Of a stretch of DNA of 60,000 nucleotides, positions 45,064 through 57,643 are shown piece after piece. Where the stretch lies: assembly GCF_030272615.1 (NCBI RefSeq), contig NC_081406.1, positions 400,536,939-400,596,938 on the forward strand. The letters are read 5' to 3'. Under the pieces are notes generated by a model. The model searched no databases. It had not been told where the DNA came from and saw nothing but the letters and a program-made list of their open reading frames with translations. The number at the start of each line of letters is the position of its first letter. Position 1 is the first letter of the stretch. The translations under genes were made by a program, and so were the position numbers. Origin of the DNA: Cryptomeria japonica (lineage: Eukaryota; Streptophyta; Pinopsida; Cupressales; Cupressaceae).

Positions 45064-46275
45064 CTAAGCTTTATCTGTGAGCTGAGAGATGAAACATCTT
45101 ATTGATTGGAGCCACCCTTGTAGAGTCCTCATTTGACTGACATTCTTTGGAGGTGGCATTTCCATGATACCTTTAACTTTTTTTGGGTCCATTTCAATTC
45201 CTTTTAATGAAACAATGTATCCTAGGAGCTTACCAGATGTAACACCAAATGTACATTTCTTAGGGTTTAGTCCGAGTTTAAATTTTTCCATCCTGTCTAA
45301 GATTGGACCCAGTTTTGAGAGATGTGTTGATCTTTTCATATATTTGAGTAGGGTATCATCAACATAGTCCTTCCCATTTTTGTGTATCATATCATGAAAG
45401 ATCATTGTTACAACTCTTTGATAAGTGGCGTCTACATTCTTTAAGCTCAAGGGCATCACATTTCAGCAGAAAGTTCCCCATGCATGGGTGAATGTTGTTT
45501 TCTCTTGATCCTCAGGTGCAATTTTGATTTGATTATATCTAGAAAAACCATCCATCAGAGAGTACATTTCATAGCCAGCAGTCATGTCCACTATCATGTC
45601 TATGTTAGGCAGTGGAAAATCATCTTTTAAACATTCTTTATTTAAATCTCTGAAATGTGTGCAAATACATATTGATTTGTCAGGTTTGGAAACAGGTACA
45701 ATATTAGATATGCACTCAGCATAATCAATTGCTCTAATGAATCCAGCTTTTAGTAATTTTTCTAGCTCAGCCTTAACAAGTAATGCAACATGAGGATGCA
45801 TTTTTCAGAGTTTTTGCTTGATAGGTTTAACTCCAGGAGAGATAGAAAGATGATGCATTATGAGGTCAGGATCTAGACCCGACATATCAGCATATGTCCA
45901 TGCAAAATTGATCATTTTCTCCATAAAGAAATTAGCAAATTCTTTCAGTTCTTCTACTGATAAAGATTGAGCTACATGTATGGTATGTTGAGTTTCTTCT
46001 ATTCCAAAGTTTACTGGTTGTGTAGGTTCAATCAACACTGATGATCACTATCGAAAGTGATCGAGCAAAATATCAAGTATCTCACCTTTAGGTGCCTTAG
46101 AGAGGTTTTCACCATTAGGTACGTCCTTTATTTTTACTATTTTTGATTCCAACACCGTCACAGTGTGGTTTTCGCCATTAGAACACTTATTTTTCTTTTT
46201 TTTATTTTTAAGACTAAGATACTTGACATCTACTGTTATCATATTCTCACTTTGTTCATTGGTGGAAGAGCTCAT
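45064..46275 (-). pseudogene. Tat reverse transcriptase
   Basis: The pre-RT segment (46048-46275) is lysine-rich. RT blocks: HHLSISPGVKPIKQKL, KLLKAGFIRAIDYAECISNI, CTHFRDLNKECLKDDFPLPN, MYSLMDGFSRYNQIKIAPED, and the catalytic box KDYVDDTLLK (45355-45385) with both Asp intact. GKLLGYIVSLKGIEMDPKKV follows. Stops at 45804, 45460 and 46046 interrupt. A stop in GTFC.NVMPL replaces the usual Trp. Confidence 0.9.
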
Positions 46276-46297
46276 TTGTTCGACTACATTAAGATAA

Positions 46298-46957
46298 TGT
46301 TAGTGTAGGTTTTTTTATTTTCCTTATGTTAGGGGGTATTTATTTTTCCTACACATATATTATTAAGCTTGCTTAGGTTATTAGGTGTGGTTAATATGAG
46401 GACACGTGGCGGAATACATTAGCTACATGTGTAACTCTCCACCTCACATGGGTAGTTGAGTTACACACCCTCTTTTGGCTTGTTGTGCCACCTCTCATAA
46501 CCACTATTTTGTCATTTCCTAAGTGGGTTATGGGGTAGTTGGGTTTCTCACCCTCTTTTGGCCTTATGTGCCACCTCTTATAACTCCTTTTTTGTTTTCA
46601 TGTAAGGAGGTTATGCCACATGTTTTGGCATTTACCAAGTAGGTAAAAACCTCCCACCTTTTATGGGGTAGTAGGTAAAACCTCCCACTTTTTATGGAGG
46701 TGGGAGTTAATGCACCTCTTGGTTGTATATGCTATTATTTTTCTATATAATAAGCAATATACTCTCACCTTCACAAGTTGAAGTGATAGCTCGGTGAGAG
46801 TCTTCTCTAAATTCTTCTTTATCTCTATTTTTCTCTCATATCAGATTTATCTTCATTCAGCTATTTTGATCTTCGATCATCTGTTGCTTGGAGTTGCATG
46901 TGATCTATGACCGACATCAGATCCTGGCTCAATTCTTGCTTCTCACAGAATTTAACA
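46298..46957 (+). mobile_element. Solo LTR (660 bp) with perfect target duplication
   Basis: TGTTAGTGTAGG...TTTAACA is bounded by GATAA at 46293-46297 and GATAA at 46958-46962. The ends are inverted repeats (TGTTA/TAACA). A CTATATAATA box lies at 46743-46752. It contains internal repeats such as CACCCTCTTTTGGC and GGTAAAACCTCCCAC, each twice. The Tat linker frame continues across once the LTR and one GATAA are set aside. Orientation is plus from the TATA box. Lineage unknown; copia-like ends. Confidence 0.88.
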
Positions 46958-46962
46958 GATAA

Positions 46963-48655
46963 TAGGATAATGTACAGTCATTGGCAAAGGTAGGGATATT
47001 CAAGGGCTGATGTTTGAGAGTACAATCAATAAGCTCAGGGTGTACTAGGGATAAAGATTCAATAGGTTCAATTGAATTCATGGTATTGTCATCACAACCT
47101 CAGACCGACAAGTTGAGTTCTAGAAGACTATCTTACGTAAGTGTCTCGAGAGCAGAAAGAGTTAGAACATGATTATTGAAGTTTACACTAGTATTTAGCA
47201 GATCTAACCCATCAGACCTACCACTAGAATCTTTGTCTACTTCAGACTGGACTACATATTGTGGTTCAATAGTAACAGGTTGATCAGACAGAGTGTCAAC
47301 ATTCATGACAAAGTAGTCATAGTTTGGTGTCAAATAGGTAATGTCATAAATAGATCTCATTTCAAAGTGATCATAGTCAAAATATGAAGCCTCTGACTCT
47401 TCTTCAAGTGGCTTAGTGAAAGCATGTATAGCATCAATATCAACATCTTTTATGCTACAAATTCCTTCATGATTTGGCTCAATGATCACTTGTAGTTGAC
47501 AGACCTATTGACATAACCTTGATGACCTTGTTAGTCTTTGACTTCTTTCCCATTCATCTTCTTCTAGACTGATGACCAGTCCTTCTTGTCTAGCCTCTGG
47601 TTCTTTATTTGTAATCCTATATCCGATTTTCTCTCATTAGAGGGAGATATAGTAGGTGAAGAATTTTCCTGTGGTTTTCCTTCTTTCAGCCATTGTTCAT
47701 AGTATTCTTGTCTTTTTAGTTCAATTTCCTCTATTTCCTTTTGCAGCTTCAAGCATATTATCTCTTGTGCTTCATCTATGATATTATTAGGTTCTTCAAG
47801 AGTCTCTTCGGTAGATGTATCTGAGAGAGGGTCTTGGCCCCATTCATACTCATTCGAGTATGTTTTTGAATCCTCTGCTTGCATTCTTTCTATTTATGTG
47901 ACATGGATGTTCAGTAGTGAAAACATGTTTTTAATTCCTTCCACCTCTTCTCTTATGTCTTCTAGAATATATGCTTCTTGTAGTGTTAGTGCTGATATAG
48001 TTGGAACTTGATTACAAGTTGCTTCTTCTCTCTTGATTTCCAGTTCTTCTTGTTCTTTCTCATACTCATCCTGAATTTGTTGAGTATTTACTTCTTGTGA
48101 TGTTTGATTTAGTATCTTTTTCCTCCACTTAGGTTGTTGATGAGAAGTGTGTTTTTTATTTGATGACTCTTCTAGATGGTATCCGAGTCCAGTTTTATCT
48201 TTTGTAGACTTAGTTTGTAGCTTGATAGGTTTGATGATTCCTTCTTGGCACTTTTCCAGAGGATCGGTACCTTAATATCCCATGGGTTGAATCATCTTAT
48301 AGCCTTGACCATATTGGTCAGGGGAAATATCACTATATTGTCCTTCGCTATTTTCACTCTCTTCTTTAAAAAGACATTTGAGAACAACTACCTCTTCTAT
48401 TTCACCTGCAAGGGAAGTAGAGGATTGTGAAAAAAAAATACCATCATAGATGATGTTTGTATTTGAAGTTTGTGGCTTCATAGCTTCAGATGGTTTTCTA
48501 TACTATCTTGGTGATGGTGGAAGAGACATTAATGAGAGTATAGGTTCTATCTTGTATCCATCCATGTTAGTACATTTGATTTTCAATCTTTTCTAAATCT
48601 TTCATCAAAGTTTCTGAACTTTTAGCTGCAGAGGCTGCTCTATTATGAGGAACAT
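46963..48655 (-). pseudogene. Protease-RT linker region of the Tat element
   Basis: The polypeptide is readable in pieces: 47133-47489 (acidic, with repeated Asp and Tyr), 47564-47884 (glutamate and glutamine-rich, coiled-coil-like) and 48272-48481 (acidic). Ogre and other Tat elements have a long, poorly conserved spacer between protease and RT; this fits. No known domain. Confidence 0.6.
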
Positions 48656-49562
48656 GGGTGTCAAGACACTGTTTCAAAACATTATATGTGTAGGTTGTAT
48701 CAAGAGGAGCGCTGAATTCAACTGCATTGTAGGGAAATTACAAGCATTACTGGTAAGTAGATGGCATTGCTTGTATTTCGTGAATCCATGGTATGCCCAG
48801 CAAGATGTTGTAAGAGAGAGGAAGATCAAGCACCTAACAAATAACATCTCTTTCTACAGGTCCAACCCTGATTGGTAATAGTACCAGACTTTTAGGGGTT
48901 CTTTCTTCTTCATCATAAGCTTTGATTGCTATTTTCTTTGTTGGATCAATGACATTATCATAAAAACCCAAATGCATTAGTAAATTGTAGGTACAAATAT
49001 TCAACCCAGTGCCTCCATCTATCAAAACATGCTTGACTTGGTGTTTATGGATCATAGCTTCAATGTGCAATGCCTGGTTATGCAGATGATTCAATGAATT
49101 GTCATCTTCTTTAGAGAAGGACATGTAGTGAGGTGAAGTCAGGTGGCCCACCATAGATTGAAACCAACCCAAATCTAAATCTTTAGGGACGTTAGTAGCA
49201 AGGAAATCTTTGTCTAGAATCTCTCTATGAGCAGAAGAGATTTTAAGTAGTTCAAGAATGGAGATTTGAGCGATAGTTTGTTTTAATTGTTCAACAATGC
49301 TATAACCAGAAGAAGATGATGAAGCCAACTGTTTGGATTTAGCCGTGGTCATATCTGGTTTTTTGTTTGAAGAAGTTGGTAGGTTTGATGCTGTCAATGG
49401 ATTTGATGATGTTTGATCAGGAGAGGAAGAGCTAGCCCCTTTGAGAGTAACCTTTTTTTGAGTGTGGGTTACAACATTCATAGTTTGCACTTTATTTTGC
49501 TTATCTTTGACTATGATCATATTGCAATATTCAGATTGGGAAGATTCAATTATGTTGATCAC
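48656..49562 (-). pseudogene. Tat protease region
   Basis: The best open frame (242 codons) starts at 49562. A serine-rich N-terminus precedes HNQALHIEAMIHKHQVKHVL and the protease core LIDGGTGLNICTYNLL (about 48960-49010), the DGG(S/T)GLN form typical of Tat. It continues past a stop at 48834 to GIPWIHEIQAMPSTY (about 48770), the family's distal block. Confidence 0.85.
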
Positions 49563-49619
49563 ATTGTCATTGTTGGCATAGGAATAATTGAATTTAGCAC
49601 CTCCCTTGGATTTTGAGGA

Positions 49620-51281
49620 ATCTCCTTGCTCTTAAGTAGGTAAGGGATCTTTGAAAGCTTTGTGATCAACATTGGTTGCATGATTTCCAACAACAATTTT
49701 CCCAGCATCGATGAGGTCTTGAATATTGTGCTTGAGTTTCATGCAGTTATTTGTTGTATGACCCTTGTTTTGATGATATTCATAGTACTCGTTTTCCCTC
49801 CCCTATTTAGGTTTGACTTCAAGATAATATGGATTAGAGTTGTCAGGCTACGTGATCAGTTCATTTTCTAATAGAGTCTTAAAAGATGACTCATAAGATT
49901 CTCCCAGGGGAGTAAATTCACGCTTAGGTTTTGAAACCCAAGGCTTCTCTTTAAACCACTCTTTTGATTTCTTAGGTGGGTTTTCTGTAGTGCTTTCAGC
50001 TACTTTGAGGGCTTGTGTATTGCTAGTCAGATTGAATACTATGGGTTTTGATTTTGGTTTGATAGTATCAACCATTATTAAAAACATTTATGTTATTATC
50101 TTTGTCATATTTTCAGTATTTGTTCAAATCTCTTTGGAACTAGAGCCTTGATGTGTTTCTTTATAAAGTGATATATCCCCTTTCCTTACAAGAACGTCTT
50201 CCATTTTGAGAGCACTATCCACCATCTTGTTGAATAAAGGGTATACTTGCATTTGTATATTATATTTCAACTCAGGAATCAGATTATTGACAAAGATGTC
50301 CATTTTCTCAGAATCAGGAATTGGTCGTGAATATCTAGAGAACCTCTTTCTCCAACGTTGAAGGAAAGTGAGAAAAGGTATTCCTATCTTCTGTTAGGTA
50401 TTACAAAGCTCAATCATTGTGACCAGATGATGAATGTTATAGGAGTATTGTTGTAAAAAGAATTCAACCAGTTCTTCAAAAGATTTAATTCCCACAGGCA
50501 GGCTTGAAAACCATTCCATAACTTGTCCTCCTAAACTTCTTGGAAAAAGGTGCATGAGATATGTCTGTTCATGTATGAACTCCATACATAAAGCACAAAA
50601 TTCTTGGACATGGTCTTGGGGATCCAAGTTTCCATCATATTTATCAAAATTAGGAATTTCTGTTCTGGAAGGAAACAGAGGCATGTAAAGACTCTTGTTG
50701 AATGGAAATGGGCAAATTGTATCCAACGAATATTTCATAGGATATTTGTCTTTGTCTTTCATTTCTTTAATCTCAGTTTATAGTTCTTGTTATTTTTTTG
50801 TCACCAATGCTATTGGAGTATCATCTTCTTTAGTGATAAGACTTTCAACATTGTAATCAAGGGGGAGTTTAGCTCCTTGTTTAGCCAATTCTAGAAAGTA
50901 CTCTTCTTTTTCTCGGGCGATGATAATCTTCATTATCTTTCTAAAGTCTTTGTCCTTTTTAAATTTTACTATAGTATCTTCTCTGGGTTCGGAAATTTTA
51001 GAATCACTAGAAGAGGAATCACTGTCATTAGCCTGGATGCTAATGTCATCATGAGATTTATGTTTACCAACCCCTTTTTCTTATCTTCCTTCAAACATAT
51101 TGAAAGATAAGGATTGATTAAAAGGTGATTTGTTTGAAGATGAAGGTTTGTCTGAGGTTTGTTGTTCAAAAGGTTTGTCAAAAATTGGTTGTTATTGAAA
51201 AAATGGATTAGTTTGCAATGTTACTATCTCTTCCTTTTTCTTGTTCTTGTTCTTAGAAGAGCTCCTAGTTTGAATAGGCAT
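49620..51281 (-). pseudogene. Tat gag
   Basis: The start MPIQTRSSSKNKNKKKEEIV at 51281 is followed by a basic and serine-rich N-terminus. The capsid block is NFDKYDGNLDPQDHVQEFCA...QVMEWFSSLPVGIKSFEELV (50440-50660). A further block, FNKMVDSALKMEDVLVRKGD, lies at about 50200. The zinc motif near 49720-49780 reads YYEYHQNKGHTTNNC, with the first Cys apparently lost to Tyr. Stops at 51080, 50780, 50393 and 49847. Confidence 0.82.
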
Positions 51282-53271
51282 TTACAACCGACGTGACCAA
51301 GAGATAGATGTGATGTAGATGTCAAGATCAAATCAAAGCTAGTTATGCATTTAACATAGTGATTAAGAGAGGTGACTAAGACTCAGTCTGGTTTTACGAA
51401 TGAACTATCCTATATAATATGTGATCTAAGAAACCTAAGTTGATTAAGTTTGATAAGAAATTCATTGAACTAGCTGGGAGATGATCAAAAAAATCATGCA
51501 ACACATCGGCAGGGGTACACTATCAAGATTGTTATGCTTTAGGATTGAGAAAGACCAGATTTAAACTTGTTGCAAACTGATAAGCTCTTGGACTGATAGA
51601 TCAGAGGCTCAGATGACCATTTAGCTTATCTCAAATGAAAATTTAATACTCATTGGATGACATAGATAGTCACTCATACAAGTTGCTACCTTTACTCAGA
51701 TGACAATTTAGAGCTTACAAGATGACAAATGTTAAAGATTAGGATGACTTCGTATGATAGATTTTATAAGACCAGATGACAATCTTCAGAGACTAGGATG
51801 ATAGTTTATAGAAGATAGAACGACAAACTAGATGATTTGGACAATAATGTAGGTAAGTCGTACGACAATTTAGATGACTCGGACGATGAACTAGGAAACT
51901 CGTATGACAATTATGACCAGGGACAAATGTTTTTGACAAGGAAACTGAGTTTTTGACCACTGAATTTGATTTTTTTATTGTTTTTAGTTTTTCCAGTTTT
52001 TTTCTTTTTTTTTTTGCTTTAGGGATGAAGACACAACAAACACTCAAGATAAAAAGTGTTCCAAGCACAACATGCTAACCCTAAGGATGTTGGCTAAGAG
52101 AGAAAACCTTTGCTTATAGACTTAGGTACACACCCAATAGCTAATCAGAATACAACCGCTGAGTCTCACGTAATGGATTCTCAACACTGTATTAGCCGAC
52201 TCCAAATGCTAATGGGGGAATGATATGGAAAGTGTCTTGGGAGAGTTACTATCTCTCTTGCATAGAGATTATCCCCTTTTGGAGGTGAACTAGGTAGCTC
52301 CTATTTTAAAGTTCATAGTAAAGATTTCTGTTCGAAATTACCCCTTGAAGTGATGCAAGCGCGATTGAGGCCGATAGCCTGACAAGGTACCGAAACAAGC
52401 TGTAGTCACACAAGTGTGATTGAGACCACGAGGCCCTACAAATTGCCTGATATGAGAGATCTCAAAAGAGAAAACTCAAATAATCCCATCCTCCGAGACT
52501 TTAATCCTGAAAAGCCTATTTATTATAGTGAGTTGGAATGCTTGGGTTTAGTTGTACTCACTTGGGTCATTCTCATAGGGTGATTACTTTTTCCCACTGT
52601 GACAAGCCCGCTAAAAGGTACACAAATCTCAAACTTAGAAAATATTCAAGGGTCTGGATTTTTGATTGCCTGTGGAGACAAGAGCATACTCTCCAACCTC
52701 TTAGACTTTTCTTCAAACACAAAAGAAAGATTTGTTCATTAACCACATAGCAATTTAAGTGCCTAAAAATGAATTAAATAATACACAATATTTAGTTGAT
52801 TCTCCTTAAGCAACCTACAAAACCAACGCATCAGTAGTCATATTGTTTTAGATTCTTTGACATTGTGTAAGTTTGATTTGATAAAGTCTTTGACATACAT
52901 TCTATAGAAAATCAATTAGGCTGTGAAAATCTTAGGCAGACAGAAGACAATTCAAGGTTAGCGTCAGTAAAATCTAAAGCCAAATCAAGAAAACCCCCAA
53001 AAGTATACTGTTTATAAAACGAGCAAAGCATAAATATGTACGACAATTCTCACCTAACTAGAAAATTATTCTCACTTAATCGAATGAGTAAATCCAGAAG
53101 AAAACAAAAAAGATGATACTCGTACGATGATTTCTACAGAGTCGAAAGACAAATCTCAGAACTCATCTTGTAATGCGCAAAAACTCGTACAACCTTTTGC
53201 AGAGACTGTACGGACCAAACCTGAAAAATAAAAAAAATGATTTGCAAGACTGAAAAAATTGAATCTTTACG
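51282..53271 (-). other. Leader of the Tat element with ATGAC-rich repeat
   Basis: About 2 kb lies between PBS and gag, long even for Tat elements. 51600-51910 is packed with AGATGACAA or TACGACAA words (about 13 in 300 bases), in a loose 20-30 base rhythm. Related words occur at 53037 and 53115. No ORF is supported. Confidence 0.55.
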
Positions 53272-53293
53272 GCCCCACGGTGGGCGCCAAAAA
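53272..53293 (-). other. Tat-type primer-binding site
   Basis: The minus strand reads TTTGGCGCCCACCGTGGGG, the characteristic leader of Tat elements, right after the LTR end ACATACA. It is well preserved compared with the Athila-like sites. Confidence 0.9.
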
Positions 53294-54325
53294 TGTATGT
53301 GTGAAAGGTGGACTTGTATCTATATCTAGAATACACAACACTTGGATTAAGTCATTAGATGCACTGTTAGTAAATCAATAATTAGTGAATAATAAAACCA
53401 TTACAAAGCGACCTATTGCCTTCTAGTAGATGTGAGTTTAGTTTTGCTCTTAGATTTCTTTATGCAACACCAGTGACTAGACAACACCTAAATGAAGGAT
53501 TTAATCTACATAAGCACAAAATTGAGCTAAATGGATGCAAGATTAAGATAAATATGCAAGACTAAGCTAACATGATTTAAGCAATTTATCCATCTATATG
53601 ATTCTAATCAAGCTAACATGATTCAAGCAATATGGTTAAGCTAATGTAATATTCTCAATGCACGAAATCTCAATAGACCTAGAGCAAAAACAACATAATA
53701 ACAATAAATATCCAGGTTCTTTTGAAGGAGAGATGAGAGCCCTAATTTATAGAAAATCCAGAGAGAGACCAACGATCAAGATTGATCAATGATGAACAAC
53801 AGAGATTCTCCAAGAGGAAACACAATCTAGGTGAATTGATGTGATTGACTGCTTTTCTCAGCTTTAAAGGAAATTGAACTAAATTTAAGATAAAATTAGA
53901 AAAACTAATTTATTTCATATTTTTATTCAATTTTATTTAATTGATTTAATTTCTTTTCTAAGATTTTTCAATTTAATTCCTTTTTTATTTCTTTTCTCAA
54001 TTTTAATCCTTTTTCAGATTAATTCCTTTTTTCCAAATTAATTATTTTTTTAATGATTTAATGGCAAATTGATTTATTAATTAAATATGCTAGGATATTT
54101 AATTAAATAAATAGGATAATTGTTTAAAATGATTTACTTGGAATGATTAATTAATTAAATAATATTTAATTGATATAGAATAATTTATGTGCCATGTGAC
54201 ATTGATGATTAGAGAATTATTTTATTAGGTGCTCATGACTGATTTAATTACCTTTGGTTAGGACCTTGGTGATGTAGCCGAGATTAGGGGCAATTGGTTT
54301 AGGTGACCATTTTTAGGGTACTACA
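53294..54325 (-). repeat. 5' LTR of the Tat element
   Basis: 1032 bp. On the minus strand it starts TGTAGTACCCTAAAAATGG and ends ...CATACA at the PBS. The half near 53880-54200 is very AT-rich with AATTAATT words. The flanking 5 bases at 54326-54330 are ATACC; the partner is not in the window. Confidence 0.82.
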
Positions 54326-54904
54326 ATACCTTGCTCTTAGTGCTTTTTGTTATTTTGGAAATAATTGATACTAAGAAGCGATAAAGACTATCTTTTGATG
54401 AGAGTCTCATACTTTATTAACAACACCTTTTTTAATAAGTAGTGATCTTTCTTCAACATATGAAGGATGTATGTATTTTGAAGAAGATTAGATCAAGAAA
54501 ATTCCACAAGCCCTTAGGTCTGCATTAAGGGTTGTATCTTTTCTTGACCATCAAAGGATATTGAAGGAGCTTTTTAAAATCTGAAATTCACTTTTCTTTT
54601 AATAATGCCCAAAAATATGAAAATGATCTTTCTGAGTTCCATGTGTGAATCACACAATGCTTAGAATTTCTTCCTTGACAATAGTACTTATTGCAAACCA
54701 ACAAATTTGTTGAGACCACTCCTTTGAGATTTTCTCTATGATTTGTAGCTTTGTTGTCATATGAAACTTAGATCATTGCATCTTTATAATATTCAGGGTG
54801 CTCTTATGGTCTTATGCATGTCTAACCTCCACTGTCTCTGTTATGAAAACGTAGATGTTCTTTAACCTTATTATGATAGTCTATTAAGCTTTGATAATCT
54901 AACA
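54326..54904. other. Unassigned spacer
   Basis: 579 bases between the Tat LTR and the next copia LTR. I see no ORF, repeat or domain. It is presumably the older sequence into which one or both neighbours inserted. Confidence 0.5.
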
Positions 54905-56165
54905 TGTTAGCAACAATCAAGAAGGATGACTGAGAGGGGGGGGGTGTGATTCAGTCTTCACCGGATCACATCAAATTATAAAATCCAAAACATAAATCGA
55001 TAAACTGCAGCAACAGATATATAAGAAAATTAACAGAACAACAAACAACACCAATATTTTGACATGGAAAAACCGGTTAAGGGAAAAACCACAGTGGGAA
55101 CCTACCCACAGTAAGATGATACTCTGTAATAGTATGTGGAATATTACAATGGGGAATGTACATGCATTTAGGAACACTGCTTAGAGCTCAGTGCTCAAAA
55201 GCTATATGCCTGGAAGGCTACAACCCTCAGGGAAGTGTCACTAACTTGCAATATGATTCGAACTACAATCCAGAAGGAATGAACTGCAATGATAACATCT
55301 AAAAATTCTTGATGATAGTTCTGGTTAAGAATAGTTGTCTCCTTTGCAACAAAAATCTCACCACAACACTTCACCGAATGATACCTCTCTTGTTCACACA
55401 AACACCTCTCTTTGATAATGCAGACGTAATATCATCACCTAAATTACATAAGCATCTCACCTATATATACAAATCATCAATCTTGATAATAGGGTTGGCT
55501 AAACCCTCAACCCTCAACTCACAGTTAAAAAAATTACATTGTATGATACAAAGATCAACCGCCAGACTAGTATTATGATTTACGTTACATACCATGGACC
55601 TAATTTAAAATCCCAAATGATTACATCCACCGGAAATCCCGTCAAGATCAACCGCAACATGCTACACCACTAGAAATGCCGCATAACATGAAAATCATCA
55701 CTGGTTCATAGAAATAATAAAAAAAAAAAATAACAATCAATGCAGATTGCCAAAGAAAATAGGAAATGAATAGGAAACACTAGTAAGCATGTTAAAATCA
55801 TTTAGAAAGTTGCACCAACACCTCTTTTCAAATCTTCATCGGTCAACGTCTCAAATCTCAAGAACACAACCAATCAACAACTGTCATGAGGAAAGAAAAC
55901 TTCCAAAGCACAAAATCATGAACTATCTAAAATGAAGATATACAAGATCATTCCAAACAATAATCCAAAGTCTCAACACAAGATCTGATCACACTAGAAT
56001 ATACCAGAGGAAATAGTAGATTCTGCAAAACAATGATCAACAAAACCAAACTACAAAACTGGATTAAAAAATCTTCCCAAACTCTCTAGAATAACTCGCA
56101 AGAATATGTTGACATCAATGAAAACAACATATCCTAGTAGCAATAATGATCAACCAAAACCAACA
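54905..56165 (-). repeat. SIRE-like copia 3' LTR (copy 2)
   Basis: 1261 bp from TGTTAGCAACAATCAAG to AAAACCAACA (plus-strand view), bounded at the high side by polypurine sequence. It aligns along its length with 30372-31561. It contains a G run of about 10 near 54936. Confidence 0.87.
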
Positions 56166-56468
56166 ATCTCCCCAACAATCCAATAATCTCCCCCTTTGGC
56201 ATTGATGGCAACATATGAATGCAAAAAAAATCAATGCAAAGAAAGAAGATATCACCAATAAACTCCCCCTAAGATCAAGATAGATAAAGCATTTTTTCAC
56301 ATGATCTCTCTCCCCCTTTGATAGAAATGCCAAAGATCTCCAAAATAGAAAACCAAACTCTCTCCCCCTAAAACACAAACTACTCTAGCAGAGGAGCAAC
56401 ACCAACTCATCAATCTAGATAAAAGAATAAGAATCTGAATTCCACCGGATCGATGCATCTCAATGCAT
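56166..56468 (-). other. Copia 3' untranslated tail with repeated polypurine tracts
   Basis: Purine tracts on the minus strand (GGGGAGAT or GGGGGAGA) occur at about 56166-56173, 56187-56198, 56262-56268, 56308-56319 and 56362-56371. The first two form a short tandem duplication next to the LTR; the second and fourth carry a GGCATT-type flank. Confidence 0.75.
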
Positions 56469-56586
56469 CTAATTATCATCAGGAGGGGTGGATACCCCTA
56501 ATTTTTCTCTAATATAGACAAATGTATCTGCAGGCAAAGGCTTAGTGAAAATATCAGCAATTTGTTCCTTTGTAGATACATATTCC
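56469..56586 (-). pseudogene. C-terminal end of SIRE-like copia RNase H
   Basis: The minus strand reads YVSTKEQIADIFTKPLPADT ...LGVSTPPDDN and a stop at 56469. The same end in the neighbouring element is VYVNTKEQLADIFTKPLPKE (about 58080-58145). The frame is cut at 56586, where that neighbour's LTR begins; the rest of this pol lies beyond the window, if it survives. Confidence 0.85.
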
Positions 56587-57643
56587 TGTTAGGTCCTGAA
56601 GACAACTAAGAGGGGGGGGTGAATCAGTTGTCAAATAAATTCAAACCAAAAACTAATTAACCAACTTAATGCTTAATACCGATAAACCATTTAAGTATGC
56701 CAGTAGATAGTGTTAACAGTAAATTGCTATACCGATAAGGATTAATGCATGAAACATAAACATAAAGTTATCCACAACACATGACACCAATATTTGTATG
56801 TGGAAACCCTGTAAGGGGAAAAACCACAATGGGAAACCTTACCCACAATTAGATGATACTACTACAGATAGTAAGTGTACAAAGAGGGGTTTGCACATGC
56901 AGAAAGGCCAACAGCCTAGAGCTCACTGCTCAATCACAAATGGGAGTCACACTGACTACAGTTGGATGGTTAAATCCAATAAGAATGTACTGCACAAAAT
57001 CGCATCTTCATATGCTGGATTCAGTACCGGTGTAATGCTTATATGCTTCTACAAAAACCTAAATTCACCTTCAAATGATGTCTTCATGTATGCCTCTGCT
57101 TGATCTCGCATATACCTTCACTTAAATCTTTTTCGCATTCCACATTTGATCTTATAAATAAGATCTTACATTTATACCATACCCTAAGACCAATTTTAGT
57201 AGGTCGGCTCTACAAGATATTACAATAAAAATATTTTACAAATAATATAATATCCGATGCAATAACCGATTAAACATGTCAGCTTAATGTATTTACAACA
57301 ATAATAAACCATCTCTATAGCGTGGCATGCTGATGTGGAAAAGATAAACCTGTCGGTGTAACCCTAGATAACCTGGACCTATTTGCCGGTAAAAGAAAAT
57401 ATGCAAATATGAATATAACAATGATTATTACTTCAAAATAAAGTGTCCACATGATGTCTTCGACATTACCAAGTGTCTTCCATGTCATTCTAGGTACCGG
57501 TGAACATTATATCCTGTCGGTTAACCATATACCGGTAACTGTTGCACAGATTACTGTTTGCCGGTGAATGTTGTTGGATCTCCAAAGTAGGTGTATTCAG
57601 TAGGTGTTGACATCAATGAAAAAACCATACCAAAATACCAACA
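56587..57643 (-). repeat. 3' LTR of the SIRE-like element
   Basis: 1057 bp, TGTTAGGTCC...ATACCAACA in plus-strand view. The core (GGGGAAAAACCAC, TTAGATGATAC, CAGCCTAGAGCTCACTGCTCA, GGGAGTCACACTGACTAC) matches both the LTRs of the pol-less element and those at 30372 and 54905. Confidence 0.88.

Larger units (their letters stand above)
40351..54325 (-). mobile_element. Large Tat-lineage Ty3 element with second RNase H and antisense ORF
   Basis: Minus-strand order: LTR (53294-54325), PBS, leader of about 2 kb, gag, protease, linker (with a solo LTR at 46298-46957), RT, RNase H, archaeal-type second RNase H, integrase, long 3' region and an antisense ORF remnant. The 3' end is cut at 40350 by the LTR of another Tat-like element, and no 3' LTR is found. 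This is the most complete pol in the window, though every gene has stops. Confidence 0.85.
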
